NCBI RefSeq assembly: GCF_011455695.1 | Contig: NZ_CP015030.1 | Span: forward strand, 124,001-188,000 | From: Mannheimia granulomatis | GTDB lineage: Bacteria; Pseudomonadota; Gammaproteobacteria; Enterobacterales; Pasteurellaceae | Direction of reading: 5' to 3' | Length of the DNA stretch: 64,000 nucleotides | Part shown: positions 30,891 to 40,153 of the stretch, one piece after another | Position numbering within the stretch: the first letter of the stretch is position 1 | Layout: each line of letters starts with the position of its first letter | Notes under the pieces: generated by a model | Databases searched by the model: none | What the model was told of the DNA's origin: nothing | What the model saw: the letters and a program-made list of their open reading frames with translations, nothing else | Translations under genes and position numbers: made by a program

Positions 30891-32543
30891 TCACCCCTCT
30901 TTAGACAAAGAGGGGAGGGGGAGATTTGATTCTTCAAATTCCCTAGACACCATTTCCAATTTTATTGTATCTGCCTCGTTTTCCAACAATTCCACTTGTG
31001 GCAGAATTTGGCTGGCTTTGCTGGATAAATGTTGAAAACGTTCCACTTTGCCGATTAAGCCCTGTCGTCCAACAAGAGCAGTAACTGTTTGATTATATTG
31101 ATTATTTGCGGTATTCAGCGTATTACCCAATTTGGCTAAACGATCAGCCACGGCACATACTTGGTTATAAATTTCGCCGGCTTTTTCGCTGATTTCCCGA
31201 GCTTCCGTGTTCCCTCGCTCAATTCGCCATAAATTCGCCACCGTGCGTAAAATCGGCATAAGTGTGGTGTAGGAAACCAAAATCACGTTGCGTTCATAGC
31301 CAAAATTAAACAATTGTGGGTCGTGTTTCATCGCCTCGATATAAGCCGGCTCAATCGGCACAAACATCAATACAAAATCAGGACTTTTCACGCCTAACAA
31401 GGCACTATAATTTTTCTTGGAAAGTCCCTCGATATGGGTTCTGAGTGAGCGACAATGTTCGCCTAAGGCTTGAGAAATTGCAAAATTTTCTTCGGATCTG
31501 ACCGCTTGATCGTAGGCGACTAACGACACTTTACTGTCAATAATCAGGTGTTTTTGATCCGGCAAATGTACTACAAAATCCGGAGCGAAACGCCGCCCTT
31601 CTTCATCTCGAAAACTTTCTTGGGATTGATAATGCTCGCCTGCCAATAAGCCTGCCGATTGTAATGCACTTTCAAGCTGTACTTCGCCCCAGTTGCCGGC
31701 AATTTTATTGTTGCCTTTTAAGGCGGTAGCGAGGTTTTGTGCCTCTTCTGACATTGATGCCCCAATTTGCAACACTCGTTTGATTTCTGCCTCTAAATTC
31801 GCTGAGCCTTTAAGCGATTCGCTATGTACTTCATTCACCCGCTTTTGGAAGCCTTCAATTTGTTCTTTAAACGGCTTGAGTAGGGCTTCAAGCGAGCTTT
31901 GGTTGGTTTCACTAAATCGCTTACTTTTTTCGTCCAAAATTTGTTGTGCCAAATGTTGGAATTCCATATTAAGCTGTTGTTTAACTTCCACAAAATTGCG
32001 TTGTTGCTGATCAAAATTCGCCTGTTTTTCGCTTAAGGTGGTGCGTAATTCGGTCAGCTCGTTTTGTACCTCGTTTAATCGCCCAAACAGAGACTGATTT
32101 TCCTGCTCTTTATGAGAAAGCGAACTTTGGCTAAATTGCAGCTGTTCTTCCAAACTTTCCGCTTTCGCTTGCGCCGAACCAATGCGTTCTTTCAGTTCAT
32201 TAATATAGCGTTCCAGCTGGTTTTCTTGTTGCTCGGCAAGCTCGATTTTTTGCTGAAAACGCTGAAGTTGGCTATCTCGCTCGCTTAACCGTTCGCACAC
32301 CGATTCATATTTGGCTTGCTGCTGCACAGCCCATTGCTCAAGCTGACTTTTTTCTTGGCTGAGATTTTCATATTTCCGGCTGATTTGGTTAAAATCTTCG
32401 GTGATTTTGTTAAGATCTTGGCTTAACTCAAAGGCATCTCGCTGATAACGGGATTGCAGAAAAAACAGATAAATGCCAATCAGCAAGCAGAGTGCAAGGG
32501 CAACGTAAAGCCAAATTTCATCAATATTAAGTGATGCGTTCAT
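30891..32543 (-). CDS. rmuC: RmuC-family DNA recombination protein
   Basis: An N-terminal membrane helix (IWLYVALALCLLIGIYLFF), a long coiled coil (about 30-220), then the RmuC PD-(D/E)XK-like nuclease domain (RRFAPDFVVHLPDQKHLIID). RmuC limits recombination at inverted repeats in E. coli. The start at 32543 (MNASLNIDE) has AAGG upstream; the frame is open to 32591. The last residues, LPLPSLSKEG, are encoded by the right arm of the inverted repeat, so the natural tail was probably replaced. Confidence 0.92.
   Translation of the reverse strand: MNASLNIDEIWLYVALALCLLIGIYLFFLQSRYQRDAFELSQDLNKITEDFNQISRKYENLSQEKSQLEQWAVQQQAKYESVCERLSERDSQLQRFQQKIELAEQQENQLERYINELKERIGSAQAKAESLEEQLQFSQSSLSHKEQENQSLFGRLNEVQNELTELRTTLSEKQANFDQQQRNFVEVKQQLNMEFQHLAQQILDEKSKRFSETNQSSLEALLKPFKEQIEGFQKRVNEVHSESLKGSANLEAEIKRVLQIGASMSEEAQNLATALKGNNKIAGNWGEVQLESALQSAGLLAGEHYQSQESFRDEEGRRFAPDFVVHLPDQKHLIIDSKVSLVAYDQAVRSEENFAISQALGEHCRSLRTHIEGLSKKNYSALLGVKSPDFVLMFVPIEPAYIEAMKHDPQLFNFGYERNVILVSYTTLMPILRTVANLWRIERGNTEAREISEKAGEIYNQVCAVADRLAKLGNTLNTANNQYNQTVTALVGRQGLIGKVERFQHLSSKASQILPQVELLENEADTIKLEMVSREFEESNLPLPSLSKEG
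30894..30927 (-). repeat. Right arm of inverted repeat pair, overlapping the rmuC 3' end
   Basis: On the minus strand it matches the left arm at 30776-30810 with a few changes. It encodes the last ~10 codons of rmuC. The two arms enclose about 83 nt without a gene. Confidence 0.8.
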
Positions 32544-32641
32544 CGGTAAAACCTTTTTCAAAAAATGCTTTTCAAAATTCTTGCTTTGCATTATAACAGA
32601 GCTTTTAAAGATTCAGCCAATTTCAGCATTTAGCGTAAGTT

Positions 32642-33616
32642 ATGCAATATTTTATTCAAACAGCCAATGATTATGGCAAGCAAAAGCGACCGTTTTTCTT
32701 TTTAATTGATTTTGAACAGCAAAAACCGCGTATTTTTCCGTTAGAAAACGCAGCAACAAGCGGTCTTTTTTTTGATTTTTTTTGCAAATCGAATGTAGAA
32801 AAACCGTTTAAAAAAAATGATAAACCTTTTAAGTTTTCAGCCACGCCAATGGATTTTGCCGATTACCAAGCCGGCTTTGAATTAGTGAAAAAAGAGATTC
32901 AGGCGGGCAATAGTTATTTACTGAATTTAACCTACCCAACGGTGGTTAAAACTAATTACAGCTTGGAGGAAATTTTTGCTCAAAGCCAAGCTAAATATAA
33001 GTGTTATTTTGACGGGCAGTTTGTCTGCTTTTCGCCAGAATGTTTTGTGAGGATTGAAAATAACAAAATTTTTTCTTACCCGATGAAAGGCACTATTAAT
33101 GCGAATGAAGAAAATGCCGAGCAGAAATTGATGGACTCTGTGAAAGAATTTACCGAGCATAACACCATTGTGGATTTGATTCGCAATGATTTAGCCTTGG
33201 TGGCTCAAAATATTGAAGTAACCAAATATCGCTATGTGGAAAAAGTAGAAACTCACCGTGGCACGATTTTACAAACCAGCTCGGAAATTTGCGGCGAATT
33301 AGCTGAAAATTGGCAGGAAAATATCGGCACAATATTAGCACAATTACTGCCGGCTGGCTCAATCAGCGGAGCGCCGAAAGAAAAAACAGTGGCGATTATC
33401 CAACAAGCCGAGTTAGGCAAACGTGGTTATTACACCGGCATTTTTGGCTATTTTGATGGCGAGAAATTAGAAAGTGCGGTGGCAATTCGTTATATGGAGC
33501 AAACCGAAAACGGCTTATTATTCCGCAGTGGTGGTGGTATTACCTCACAAAGTGTGCTGGAACAAGAGTATAACGAGATTTTGGAGAAAGTTTATGTACC
33601 AATTTCCGCTATTTGA
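32642..33616 (+). CDS. pabB: Aminodeoxychorismate synthase component I
   Basis: A chorismate-binding enzyme of 324 residues, shorter than TrpE because it lacks much of the N-terminal half. Core motifs are FSYPMKGTINA, DLIRNDLALVA, AGSISGAPKEKTVAII and GYYTGIFGYFDG. With a PabA-type glutaminase it makes 4-amino-4-deoxychorismate for folate. Its 3' end overlaps the PabC-like gene. Divergent from rmuC; an uptake signal sequence occurs inside the gene near 32758. Confidence 0.92.
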   Translation: MQYFIQTANDYGKQKRPFFFLIDFEQQKPRIFPLENAATSGLFFDFFCKSNVEKPFKKNDKPFKFSATPMDFADYQAGFELVKKEIQAGNSYLLNLTYPTVVKTNYSLEEIFAQSQAKYKCYFDGQFVCFSPECFVRIENNKIFSYPMKGTINANEENAEQKLMDSVKEFTEHNTIVDLIRNDLALVAQNIEVTKYRYVEKVETHRGTILQTSSEICGELAENWQENIGTILAQLLPAGSISGAPKEKTVAIIQQAELGKRGYYTGIFGYFDGEKLESAVAIRYMEQTENGLLFRSGGGITSQSVLEQEYNEILEKVYVPISAI

Positions 33617-34214
33617 AACTCTTTCAATTATTGACGGGCAGATTCAAAATTTGCCCTATCATCAACAACGCTTTGAGCGAGCGGTAAGAGCCTTTTTTGG
33701 CTGTGAGCCGACTTTTTCGTTAGTCCAAATTTTACAAGTTCCAACAGAATTTCAACACGGGAAAATACGTTGTCGCATTGATTACAACGCCGAGCAGTTT
33801 GAGGTGAAATTTTTCCCTTATCACCCGAAACAGATTCAACGGTTCCGCTGTGTGGAAGTGGAAAATTGGGATTATCATTTAAAATATAGTGATCGCAAGC
33901 GGTTTGATTCGCTCAATATTTTGCAAAATGAAGAGGTGATTATTGTAAATAATGGCTATGTGAGCGATTGTTCTATAGGTAATTTACTCTTCTTGAAGCA
34001 AGGTATTTGGTATAGCTCTGCAAATTATTTGCTCAAAGGTACACAGTTAACCCGATTGCTTGAACAACAAAAAGTGGTTTTAACACAAATTAAAAAAACT
34101 GATTTGCCACTTTATGAAAAGGTGATGCTGATTAATGCATTAAATCCGTTTGATGAAGAAAGGGCATTGGCAATTTCTCAAATTGATTTTTGTGATGCTG
34201 ATCGAAATTCGTAA
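33594..34214 (+). CDS. PabC-like class IV aminotransferase-fold protein
   Basis: 206 residues. The start FPLFETLSIIDGQIQNLPYHQQRF and the NNGYVSDCSIGNLLFLK segment fit the class IV (BCAT/aminodeoxychorismate lyase) family, which uses PLP to release pyruvate and make 4-aminobenzoate. The ATG at 33594 lies within the last codons of pabB; the frame is open further upstream but that part overlaps pabB. Context supports the lyase, but I did not confirm the PLP Lys. Confidence 0.8.
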   Translation: MYQFPLFETLSIIDGQIQNLPYHQQRFERAVRAFFGCEPTFSLVQILQVPTEFQHGKIRCRIDYNAEQFEVKFFPYHPKQIQRFRCVEVENWDYHLKYSDRKRFDSLNILQNEEVIIVNNGYVSDCSIGNLLFLKQGIWYSSANYLLKGTQLTRLLEQQKVVLTQIKKTDLPLYEKVMLINALNPFDEERALAISQIDFCDADRNS

Positions 34215-34223
34215 AAAAAGTAC

Positions 34224-34251
34224 TTGAAACTGTATAAATAAACACTATAAT
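34224..34251 (+). promoter_or_regulatory. recA promoter with LexA-type SOS box
   Basis: TTGAAA (34224-34229) and TATAAT (34246-34251) are 16 bp apart. The spacer is CTGTATAAATAAACAC, close to the SOS consensus CTGTATATATATACAG (12 of 16). Repressor on this site would cover the whole promoter. Confidence 0.7.
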
Positions 34252-34315
34252 AACGTGCAGTTATTTTTGGCGGCTTAGGGCTGCTTTAACCCAATAATCG
34301 TATAAAGGATAAATT

Positions 34316-35428
34316 ATGGCGGTAGATAAAAAAAACCAAAAGAATGCAGCAGTAAAGCAAACTGATCCGGATCAAAAGGAAAAGGCGTTAGCAGCAGCCT
34401 TAGCCCAAATTGAAAAGCAATTTGGTAAAGGATCAATTATGCGCTTGGGGGATACTCAAGCACTAGATATTGAAGCAGTTTCAACCGGTTCTATTGGGTT
34501 AGATGCCGCACTTGGCATTGGTGGATTACCGATGGGGCGTATTGTTGAAATTTATGGTCCGGAATCTTCAGGAAAAACCACATTAACATTATCTGTTGTA
34601 GCTGAAGCACAAAAAACGGGAAAAACTTGTGCTTTTATTGATGCAGAACACGCTTTAGATCCTATTTATGCGCGTAAGTTAGGGGTAGATACTGATGCTT
34701 TATTAATTTCTCAGCCGGATAACGGTGAACAAGCCTTAGAAATTTGTGATGCACTAGTACGTTCCGGTGCAGTTGATGTGATTATTGTAGACTCTGTGGC
34801 AGCGCTTACGCCAAAAGCTGAAATTGAAGGCGATATGGGTGATTCACACATGGGATTACAGGCTCGTTTAATGTCTCAAGCGTTACGTAAATTAACGGCT
34901 AATATTAAAGCGACTAACTGTTTGGTTGTGTTTATCAACCAGATCCGTATGAAAATCGGTGTAATGTTTGGTAACCCTGAAACAACCACAGGTGGTAATG
35001 CACTTAAATTCTATGCTTCTGTTCGTTTAGATATCCGCCGCAGCGGTGTGGTAAAAGATGGTGATGAAGTGATTGGTAGTGAAACCAAAGTGAAAGTAGT
35101 TAAAAACAAGGTTGCTCCACCATTCCGTGAGGTCCAATTCGATATTATGTACGGTGAGGGTATCTCACGTATGAATGAATTATTAATTCTTGCTGAAGCA
35201 AATGGTTTTATTAAAAAGGCTGGTGCATGGTTTTCCTATGAAGGCGATAAAATCGGTCAAGGGAAAAATAATGCGATTAAATGGTTAAAAGAGCACCCTG
35301 AAGTAGCAGAGAAAATCGAGCAGGAAATTCGTGCTTCATTAATCAGCTCGCCAAATTTAACTGCAAGTAAATCAGATGCTGAAGATAGTGCAGATATTGA
35401 TGAAGAATTTAATGACGAAGAACTATAA
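34316..35428 (+). CDS. recA: RecA recombinase
   Basis: DNA strand exchange and LexA co-protease. 370 residues with Walker [11 protein letters not shown], Walker B in [17 protein letters not shown]-binding loops ([21 protein letters not shown] region), and an acidic C-terminal tail ([11 protein letters not shown]). recX follows on the same strand. Confidence 0.99.
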   Translation: MAVDKKNQKNAAVKQTDPDQKEKALAAALAQIEKQFGKGSIMRLGDTQALDIEAVSTGSIGLDAALGIGGLPMGRIVEIYGPESSGKTTLTLSVVAEAQKTGKTCAFIDAEHALDPIYARKLGVDTDALLISQPDNGEQALEICDALVRSGAVDVIIVDSVAALTPKAEIEGDMGDSHMGLQARLMSQALRKLTANIKATNCLVVFINQIRMKIGVMFGNPETTTGGNALKFYASVRLDIRRSGVVKDGDEVIGSETKVKVVKNKVAPPFREVQFDIMYGEGISRMNELLILAEANGFIKKAGAWFSYEGDKIGQGKNNAIKWLKEHPEVAEKIEQEIRASLISSPNLTASKSDAEDSADIDEEFNDEEL

Positions 35429-35488
35429 TTAATTAAAATGAGTGCGGTTTCCTCTTATAAGTGGAAATCGCATTTTTATTTAGACAAT

Positions 35489-35965
35489 ATGACGATATCA
35501 GAAACTACAGCTAGAACAAATAAGTACACGGCAGTAAATTATCTGCTATATTTACTTTCCAAACGGGATTATAGCGAAAATGATCTCAGACAAAAGCTAA
35601 AGCAGAAAGAATATTCTCTGGAAGAAATTGATGAAGCACTTGCAAAAGCTCAAGAAAATCGTTGGCAAAGTGATGAACGTTTTTGTGTGACTTTCATTCG
35701 TTACCGCTCATCGCAAGGCATTGGACCTCGACGTTTAAAGCAAGAATTAAAGCTAAAGGGTATCAAAGATTGGTTAATCAACCAAGAATTAGAGAATGCA
35801 GAGGTTGATTGGTTTGCATTAGCTGAGCAAATTTTTGAGAAAAAACGACCGCTTGAGTGGGATCTCAAAGCCAAGCAAAAAATGTGGCGATTTATGGTTA
35901 GCCGAGGTTTTTACAGCGATCATTTTAGCCATTTAATGGATATTGATTACAATGAATATGAATAA
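35489..35965 (+). CDS. recX: RecA regulator RecX
   Basis: RecX caps RecA filaments and limits strand exchange. 158 residues of helical three-helix repeats (SKRDYSENDLRQKLKQKEYS, RSSQGIGPRRLKQELKLKGI). The start at 35489 gives the family length; the frame is open to 35438. It overlaps the yqfB-like gene by 14 nt. Confidence 0.92.
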   Translation: MTISETTARTNKYTAVNYLLYLLSKRDYSENDLRQKLKQKEYSLEEIDEALAKAQENRWQSDERFCVTFIRYRSSQGIGPRRLKQELKLKGIKDWLINQELENAEVDWFALAEQIFEKKRPLEWDLKAKQKMWRFMVSRGFYSDHFSHLMDIDYNEYE

Positions 35966-36263
35966 AATTACTTTTTTTAGCCGATTTGAAGCAGATATTT
36001 TAAGTGGTAAAAAAACCATTACGATTCGAGATAAAGCGGAGTCCTACTTTCGTCCGAATCAAGAGTTAGATGTTTTTACTAATGAAACGGATCGCTTTTT
36101 TGCACGTATTAAAGTGCTTTCCGTCACGCCGATTAAATATAATGAACTCAATGAACAGCACGCTTTGCAAGAAAATATGAGCTTGGGACAACTTAAAGAA
36201 GTAATTCGAGCAATTTATCCAAACGATAATGAATTTTTTGTGATTCACTACCAACTTATTTAA
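35952..36263 (+). CDS. yqfB: YqfB-like ASCH protein, N4-acetylcytidine amidohydrolase
   Basis: A 103-residue ASCH protein aligning along its length with E. coli YqfB, which hydrolyses N4-acetylcytidine. It has ITFFSRFEADILSGKKTITIRD with the catalytic Lys/Thr region, and the downstream Glu in LQENMSLGQLKEVI. The start (MNMNKITFF) is chosen by alignment and lies inside the recX end, suggesting coupling. Confidence 0.88.
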   Translation: MNMNKITFFSRFEADILSGKKTITIRDKAESYFRPNQELDVFTNETDRFFARIKVLSVTPIKYNELNEQHALQENMSLGQLKEVIRAIYPNDNEFFVIHYQLI

Positions 36264-36280
36264 GTTTTTATTGTTCGTGA

Positions 36281-36826
36281 ATGAAAAGTATGGCACTTTT
36301 TAAATCTACTAAACAGACAGAGAAATGTCCGGAGTGTAGTTCTGCCTTGCAACTGAAACAGGGTAAAAAAGGGCTTTTTTTAGGCTGTTCGGCTTATCCT
36401 GAATGCGATTATATTAAACCTTTACACCAAGCCAGCCATATTATCAAAGAGCTAGATGAACTTTGCCCCGAATGCGGTGGAAATCTGCAGCTAAAACAAG
36501 GTAACTACGGTATTTTTATTGGTTGTAGCAATTATCCGGAATGTCACTTTATTGTGCAAGAAGAGAGTGAAGTTGAAGAAGAATTAGATTGTCCAGAGTG
36601 TAAAACGCATAAATTAGTGGCAAGACGGGGGCGTTCCGGAAAAACATTTTATGGCTGTGCAGGTTTTCCCGAGTGTAAATTTACTCTAGCGAGTAAACCG
36701 ATTAAACAGCAATGTAGCGAATGTGGTTGCGAATTAGCTATTATCAAAAAAGTACGCGGTAAACAAATCTATATTTGCGCTAATAAAGAGTGCATGCATC
36801 AAACAGAAATAAAACCCAATGAATAA
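36281..36826 (+). CDS. yrdD: YrdD-like protein with topoisomerase-type zinc ribbons
   Basis: 181 residues with repeated C4 zinc ribbons like those at the C-terminus of topoisomerase I: CPECSSALQLKQGKKGLF...CSAYPEC, CPECGGNLQLKQGNYGIF...CSNYPEC, CPECKTHKL...CAGFPEC, and a fourth (CSECGCELAII). Probably nucleic-acid binding. Start uncertain between 36281 and 36290. It overlaps tsaC by 8 nt; yrdD-tsaC-aroE is the order in E. coli. Confidence 0.88.
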   Translation: MKSMALFKSTKQTEKCPECSSALQLKQGKKGLFLGCSAYPECDYIKPLHQASHIIKELDELCPECGGNLQLKQGNYGIFIGCSNYPECHFIVQEESEVEEELDCPECKTHKLVARRGRSGKTFYGCAGFPECKFTLASKPIKQQCSECGCELAIIKKVRGKQIYICANKECMHQTEIKPNE

Positions 36827-37373
36827 TTTTTTAGACGTTGTTAATCAATTAAAACAAGAAGAAGTTGTTGCTTATCCAACAGAGGCAGTATTTGGTTTAG
36901 GCTGCAATCCGCAAAGTGAAAAAGCAGTGCGAAAATTACTGCAGCTTAAACAACGCCCGGAGGAAAAAGGGCTTATTTTACTGGCTTCTAACTTAAGCTA
37001 TTTATTACCCTATATTGATGAGAGCAAAATGAACGAATCTGCTTGGCAACAATTAGCTTTGGTTGGGGAGCAGGCGATAACTTGGGTCGTGCCGGCAAAG
37101 GAAAGTGTACCAGCTTATTTACGAGGAAAATTTGATTCTATTGCAGTACGCCTATGCCATCTTCCTGCAGTTGTTGAATTATGTGAAGCAACCGGTTTTG
37201 CACTAACCTCTACCAGTGCTAATTTGAGCGGACTTCCTCCATGTAGAACGGCTTTAGAGGTGAAAAAGCAATTTGGTGATGCGTTTCCGGTATTAAATGC
37301 CCCAACTTTTGAAAGAGAAAACCCCTCTGAAATTCGAGATATATTTAGCCAACAGATTTTTAGACAAGGATAA
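36819..37373 (+). CDS. tsaC: Threonylcarbamoyl-AMP synthase TsaC
   Basis: Makes threonylcarbamoyl-AMP for t6A37 in ANN-decoding tRNAs. The 184-residue single YrdC domain starts with EEVVAYPTEAVFGLGCNPQS, has KQRPEEKGLILLAS and ALTSTSANLSGLPP. The distinct YciO-like paralogue is at 18303-18920. aroE starts 3 nt after its stop. Confidence 0.95.
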   Translation: MNNFLDVVNQLKQEEVVAYPTEAVFGLGCNPQSEKAVRKLLQLKQRPEEKGLILLASNLSYLLPYIDESKMNESAWQQLALVGEQAITWVVPAKESVPAYLRGKFDSIAVRLCHLPAVVELCEATGFALTSTSANLSGLPPCRTALEVKKQFGDAFPVLNAPTFERENPSEIRDIFSQQIFRQG

Positions 37374-37376
37374 CCA

Positions 37377-38201
37377 ATGAACCAATATGCTGTATGGGGG
37401 AACCCGATTGCACAGAGTAAATCGCCTCGTATTCATCAATTATTTGGCTTACAAACCAAAAAAAATATCGAATATTTAGCGAAATTGGGCGATGAAATTG
37501 AGTTTGAGCAACAGTTAAAAGCATTTTTTGCTCAAGGTGCGAGAGGCTGTAACATTACTGCACCTTTTAAAGAACGAGCTTTTAAATTAGCTGATGAGCA
37601 TAGTGAAAGTTGCCTATTAGCTGAGGCGTGTAACACTTTAAAACGATTAGAAGATGGTCGATTATATGCTGATAATACCGATGGGGAAGGTTTAGCATCA
37701 GATTTGAAACGGCTAGGTTGGTTACAATCAGGTCAGAAAACCTTAATACTAGGTGCTGGCGGTGCGACTAAAGGGGTATTATTACCGCTACTCAAAGCCG
37801 GATTAGATATTACACTTTATAATCGAACCCATGATAAAGCGGTTATTTTAGTCGAAAAATTTGCAAAATTTGGCAAAATTCAGACCGCTTGTTTTGAACA
37901 GTTGGAAAACCAAGCATTTGATTTAATTATTAATGCAACTTCACTTGGTTTACAGGGAAAATATGTGGAGCTACCACCTGCTTTACTCACCTCGGCTAAA
38001 ATTTATGATATGCAATATGCGCCAGATATGCAGACTCCTTTCCTCAATTATGCCAGAAGCTGCGGTGCTACACAGTGCCAAGACGGGTTAGGGATGTTAG
38101 TCGGGCAGGCAGCTTTTGCGTTTGCGTTATGGGAGGATAAATTCCCTGATGTTGAACCGATTCTTGCTCGACTAAAAGATGAAATGCAAACTGGAAAATA
38201 A
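37377..38201 (+). CDS. aroE: Shikimate dehydrogenase
   Basis: NADP-dependent reduction of 3-dehydroshikimate, feeding the chorismate used by TrpE and PabB encoded here. 274 residues with WGNPIAQSKSPRIHQLF, the catalytic Lys in NITAPFKERAF, DNTDGEGLASDL, and the NADP-binding GAGGATKGVLLPLL. Last gene of yrdD-tsaC-aroE. Confidence 0.97.
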   Translation: MNQYAVWGNPIAQSKSPRIHQLFGLQTKKNIEYLAKLGDEIEFEQQLKAFFAQGARGCNITAPFKERAFKLADEHSESCLLAEACNTLKRLEDGRLYADNTDGEGLASDLKRLGWLQSGQKTLILGAGGATKGVLLPLLKAGLDITLYNRTHDKAVILVEKFAKFGKIQTACFEQLENQAFDLIINATSLGLQGKYVELPPALLTSAKIYDMQYAPDMQTPFLNYARSCGATQCQDGLGMLVGQAAFAFALWEDKFPDVEPILARLKDEMQTGK

Positions 38202-38306
38202 TCAAAGATAACTTATTATTTTATAAACAAAAAATGTTAGATTTACATCAAAATGATGAATATCTACTCAAGCGAATCAAAAAATCATTTTTTTTTGAAA
38301 AAGTAT

Positions 38307-38335
38307 TTGACGAGAAGCTCTAAAATCAGCATAAT
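38307..38335 (+). promoter_or_regulatory. Promoter of the tRNA cluster
   Basis: TTGACG (38307-38312) and CATAAT (38330-38335) at 17-bp spacing, 33 bp before the first tRNA. The 166-nt gap after aroE holds nothing else I recognise. Confidence 0.7.
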
Positions 38336-38367
38336 GCACTCCGTTGACCGATATGGTGAACGCAAAT

Positions 38368-38444
38368 GGCTACATAGCTCAGCTGGTTAGAGCACAACAC
38401 TCATAATGTTGGGGTCGCAAGTTCGAATCTCGCTGTAGCCACCA
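38368..38444 (+). tRNA. tRNA-Met (CAT), elongator
   Basis: 77 nt, acceptor GGCTACA/TGTAGCC, anticodon loop CTCATAA, T-loop GTTCGAATC, CCA encoded. The A-U-rich acceptor with a paired first position marks it as elongator rather than initiator. Confidence 0.96.
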
Positions 38445-38446
38445 TT

Positions 38447-38531
38447 GCGGGACTGGCGAAATTGGTAGACGCACCAGATTTAGGTTCTGGCGCCGCGAGG
38501 TGTGTGGGTTCAAGTCCCTCGTCCCGCACCA
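38447..38531 (+). tRNA. tRNA-Leu (TAG)
   Basis: 85 nt with a long variable arm (CGCCGCGAGGTGTG), acceptor GCGGGAC/GTCCCGC, anticodon loop TTTAGGT, CCA encoded. Confidence 0.96.
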
Positions 38532-38556
38532 TTTATCGATTAACAAAAATTAGTGT

Positions 38557-38631
38557 TGGGGTATCGCCAAGCGGTAAGGCACCGGGTTTTGATCTCGGCA
38601 TCCCTAGGTTCGAATCCTAGTACCCCAGCCA
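38557..38631 (+). tRNA. tRNA-Gln (TTG), copy 1
   Basis: 75 nt, acceptor TGGGGTA/TACCCCA, anticodon loop TTTTGAT, CCA encoded. Identical to copy 2 at 38692-38766. Confidence 0.96.
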
Positions 38632-38691
38632 CTTAATTTTCAAATTTTCAAGTCTTAATCACAAGCTAACGTTAAGTTAGTTTTTTTCTTT

Positions 38692-38766
38692 TGGGGTATC
38701 GCCAAGCGGTAAGGCACCGGGTTTTGATCTCGGCATCCCTAGGTTCGAATCCTAGTACCCCAGCCA
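38692..38766 (+). tRNA. tRNA-Gln (TTG), copy 2
   Basis: Identical to copy 1; last of a Met-Leu-Gln-Gln cluster that resembles the start of the E. coli metT-leuW-glnU-glnW operon. Confidence 0.96.
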
Positions 38767-38900
38767 TACTTTCAAAGATTTCATTTTATTATTAAGTTAG
38801 TTTCTTTCTTATTCTTATTAAAGATTGCTTTATTCTCTGTACGGACCTTATGATTCAAGGCATAATATAGCTAATTATTAATGTCAAAATAAGCAATAAA

Positions 38901-39539
38901 ATGAAAAAATTCGTCGTATTAATTTCAGGAAATGGTTCTAATCTGCAAGCTATTATTGATGCCCAAAAAGCAGGCAAAATAAGCGGTCAAATTTGCGGTG
39001 TAATTTGCAATAAGGCTGAAGCGTATGGTTTGGTTAGAGCAAAACAAGCAGGTATTCCAACCTTTGTGTTTTCCCGTAAGGATTATGAAAGCAATTTAGC
39101 AATGGATTTAGCTATTGCCGAGCAAATTGAAAAATTGGGATCGGAATTGATTGTACTCGCCGGCTATATGAAGATTCTCACCCCTGAATTTACGCAACGT
39201 TTTGACGGCAAAATTTTAAATATTCACCCTTCGTTATTGCCTAAATATCCAGGCTTAAACACCTATGAAAGAGCACTTGAGGCGGGCGAAATAGAACATG
39301 GAATGACAATTCATTTTGTAAACGAAGAGGTAGATGCTGGTGCGATTGTACTACAAGCCAAAGTGCCAATTTACCCTGAAGATAAAGTGGAAGATGTTCA
39401 GGCGAGAGTGGTGGAGCAAGAACATAGTTACTACCCACTTGTTGTTGAATGGTTTTGCGCAAACCGCCTTGTCGCTAAAAACGGCAAAGCTTATTTAGAT
39501 AGCGATAAATTACCTCTAAATGGTTATGCTGCGGATTAA
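38901..39539 (+). CDS. purN: Phosphoribosylglycinamide formyltransferase
   Basis: Formylates GAR with 10-formyl-THF in purine synthesis. The 212-residue sequence has SGNGSNLQAIIDA, the catalytic NIHPSLLPKYPGLNTYERAL, and the Asp in NEEVDAGAIVLQ. purM, the usual partner, is not adjacent; the gene follows the tRNA cluster. The ribosome binding site is weak. Confidence 0.96.
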   Translation: MKKFVVLISGNGSNLQAIIDAQKAGKISGQICGVICNKAEAYGLVRAKQAGIPTFVFSRKDYESNLAMDLAIAEQIEKLGSELIVLAGYMKILTPEFTQRFDGKILNIHPSLLPKYPGLNTYERALEAGEIEHGMTIHFVNEEVDAGAIVLQAKVPIYPEDKVEDVQARVVEQEHSYYPLVVEWFCANRLVAKNGKAYLDSDKLPLNGYAAD

Positions 39540-39673
39540 TTAAAAATTCTAAATGAATTAACATAATCTGCCACAAAAACTTTGCAAACTTTCTAACAAG
39601 ACAGACTGCTTGCACCCAACTTAAATGCCGCTATCATAACCTTTGTTTTTAACCCTATTTTAGGAAAATTTTT

Positions 39674-40132
39674 ATGTCTAAATTTAAACTTATTTTACTC
39701 ACTGTAACTGTTGCGGGCTTATTTGGCTGTACACCGACTGTACAAAAGAAATCGGCACAGGTAGGGTATTTGAAAGCAAATATCAGCCAGGCGGAATTAA
39801 ATAATACCGCGAATTACAAACGCTACAATTATTATTGTAATAACATTGCGACCGGTGAAACCTCATTTTTGGCGACCTATTTTCCGCTGTCGCGTGAAAG
39901 CCGTAAGCAAGAAAATTTTGGTATCTATTTTCAGTTAGACGGGGGCAAAGCCGAGCCGTTTGACCATCTGCAAAACCGCACATTAGGCGGCAACAAGTTT
40001 GAGGTAAGCTACCGTTCCTACCAACCGATTGACGGCAGCACTGTGGAGTTAATCGCCCGTGAGCATAGCTCGACTTACTATCGAAATCTCAACGGCACAC
40101 AAGTACCGTGGTTAGAGTGCCGTCAGGGCTAA
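39674..40132 (+). CDS. Putative lipoprotein of unknown function
   Basis: The signal peptide ends in a lipobox (VAGLFGCTPT). The 152-residue mature part includes YNYYCNNIATGETSFLATY and ends VPWLECRQG; two Cys may form a disulfide. The pattern is loosely like membrane-bound lysozyme inhibitor-type folds, but I would not assign that. It converges on the BtuD-like gene. Confidence 0.7.
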   Translation: MSKFKLILLTVTVAGLFGCTPTVQKKSAQVGYLKANISQAELNNTANYKRYNYYCNNIATGETSFLATYFPLSRESRKQENFGIYFQLDGGKAEPFDHLQNRTLGGNKFEVSYRSYQPIDGSTVELIAREHSSTYYRNLNGTQVPWLECRQG

Positions 40133-40153
40133 AGTCAGGGAGGCTCGACCTCC

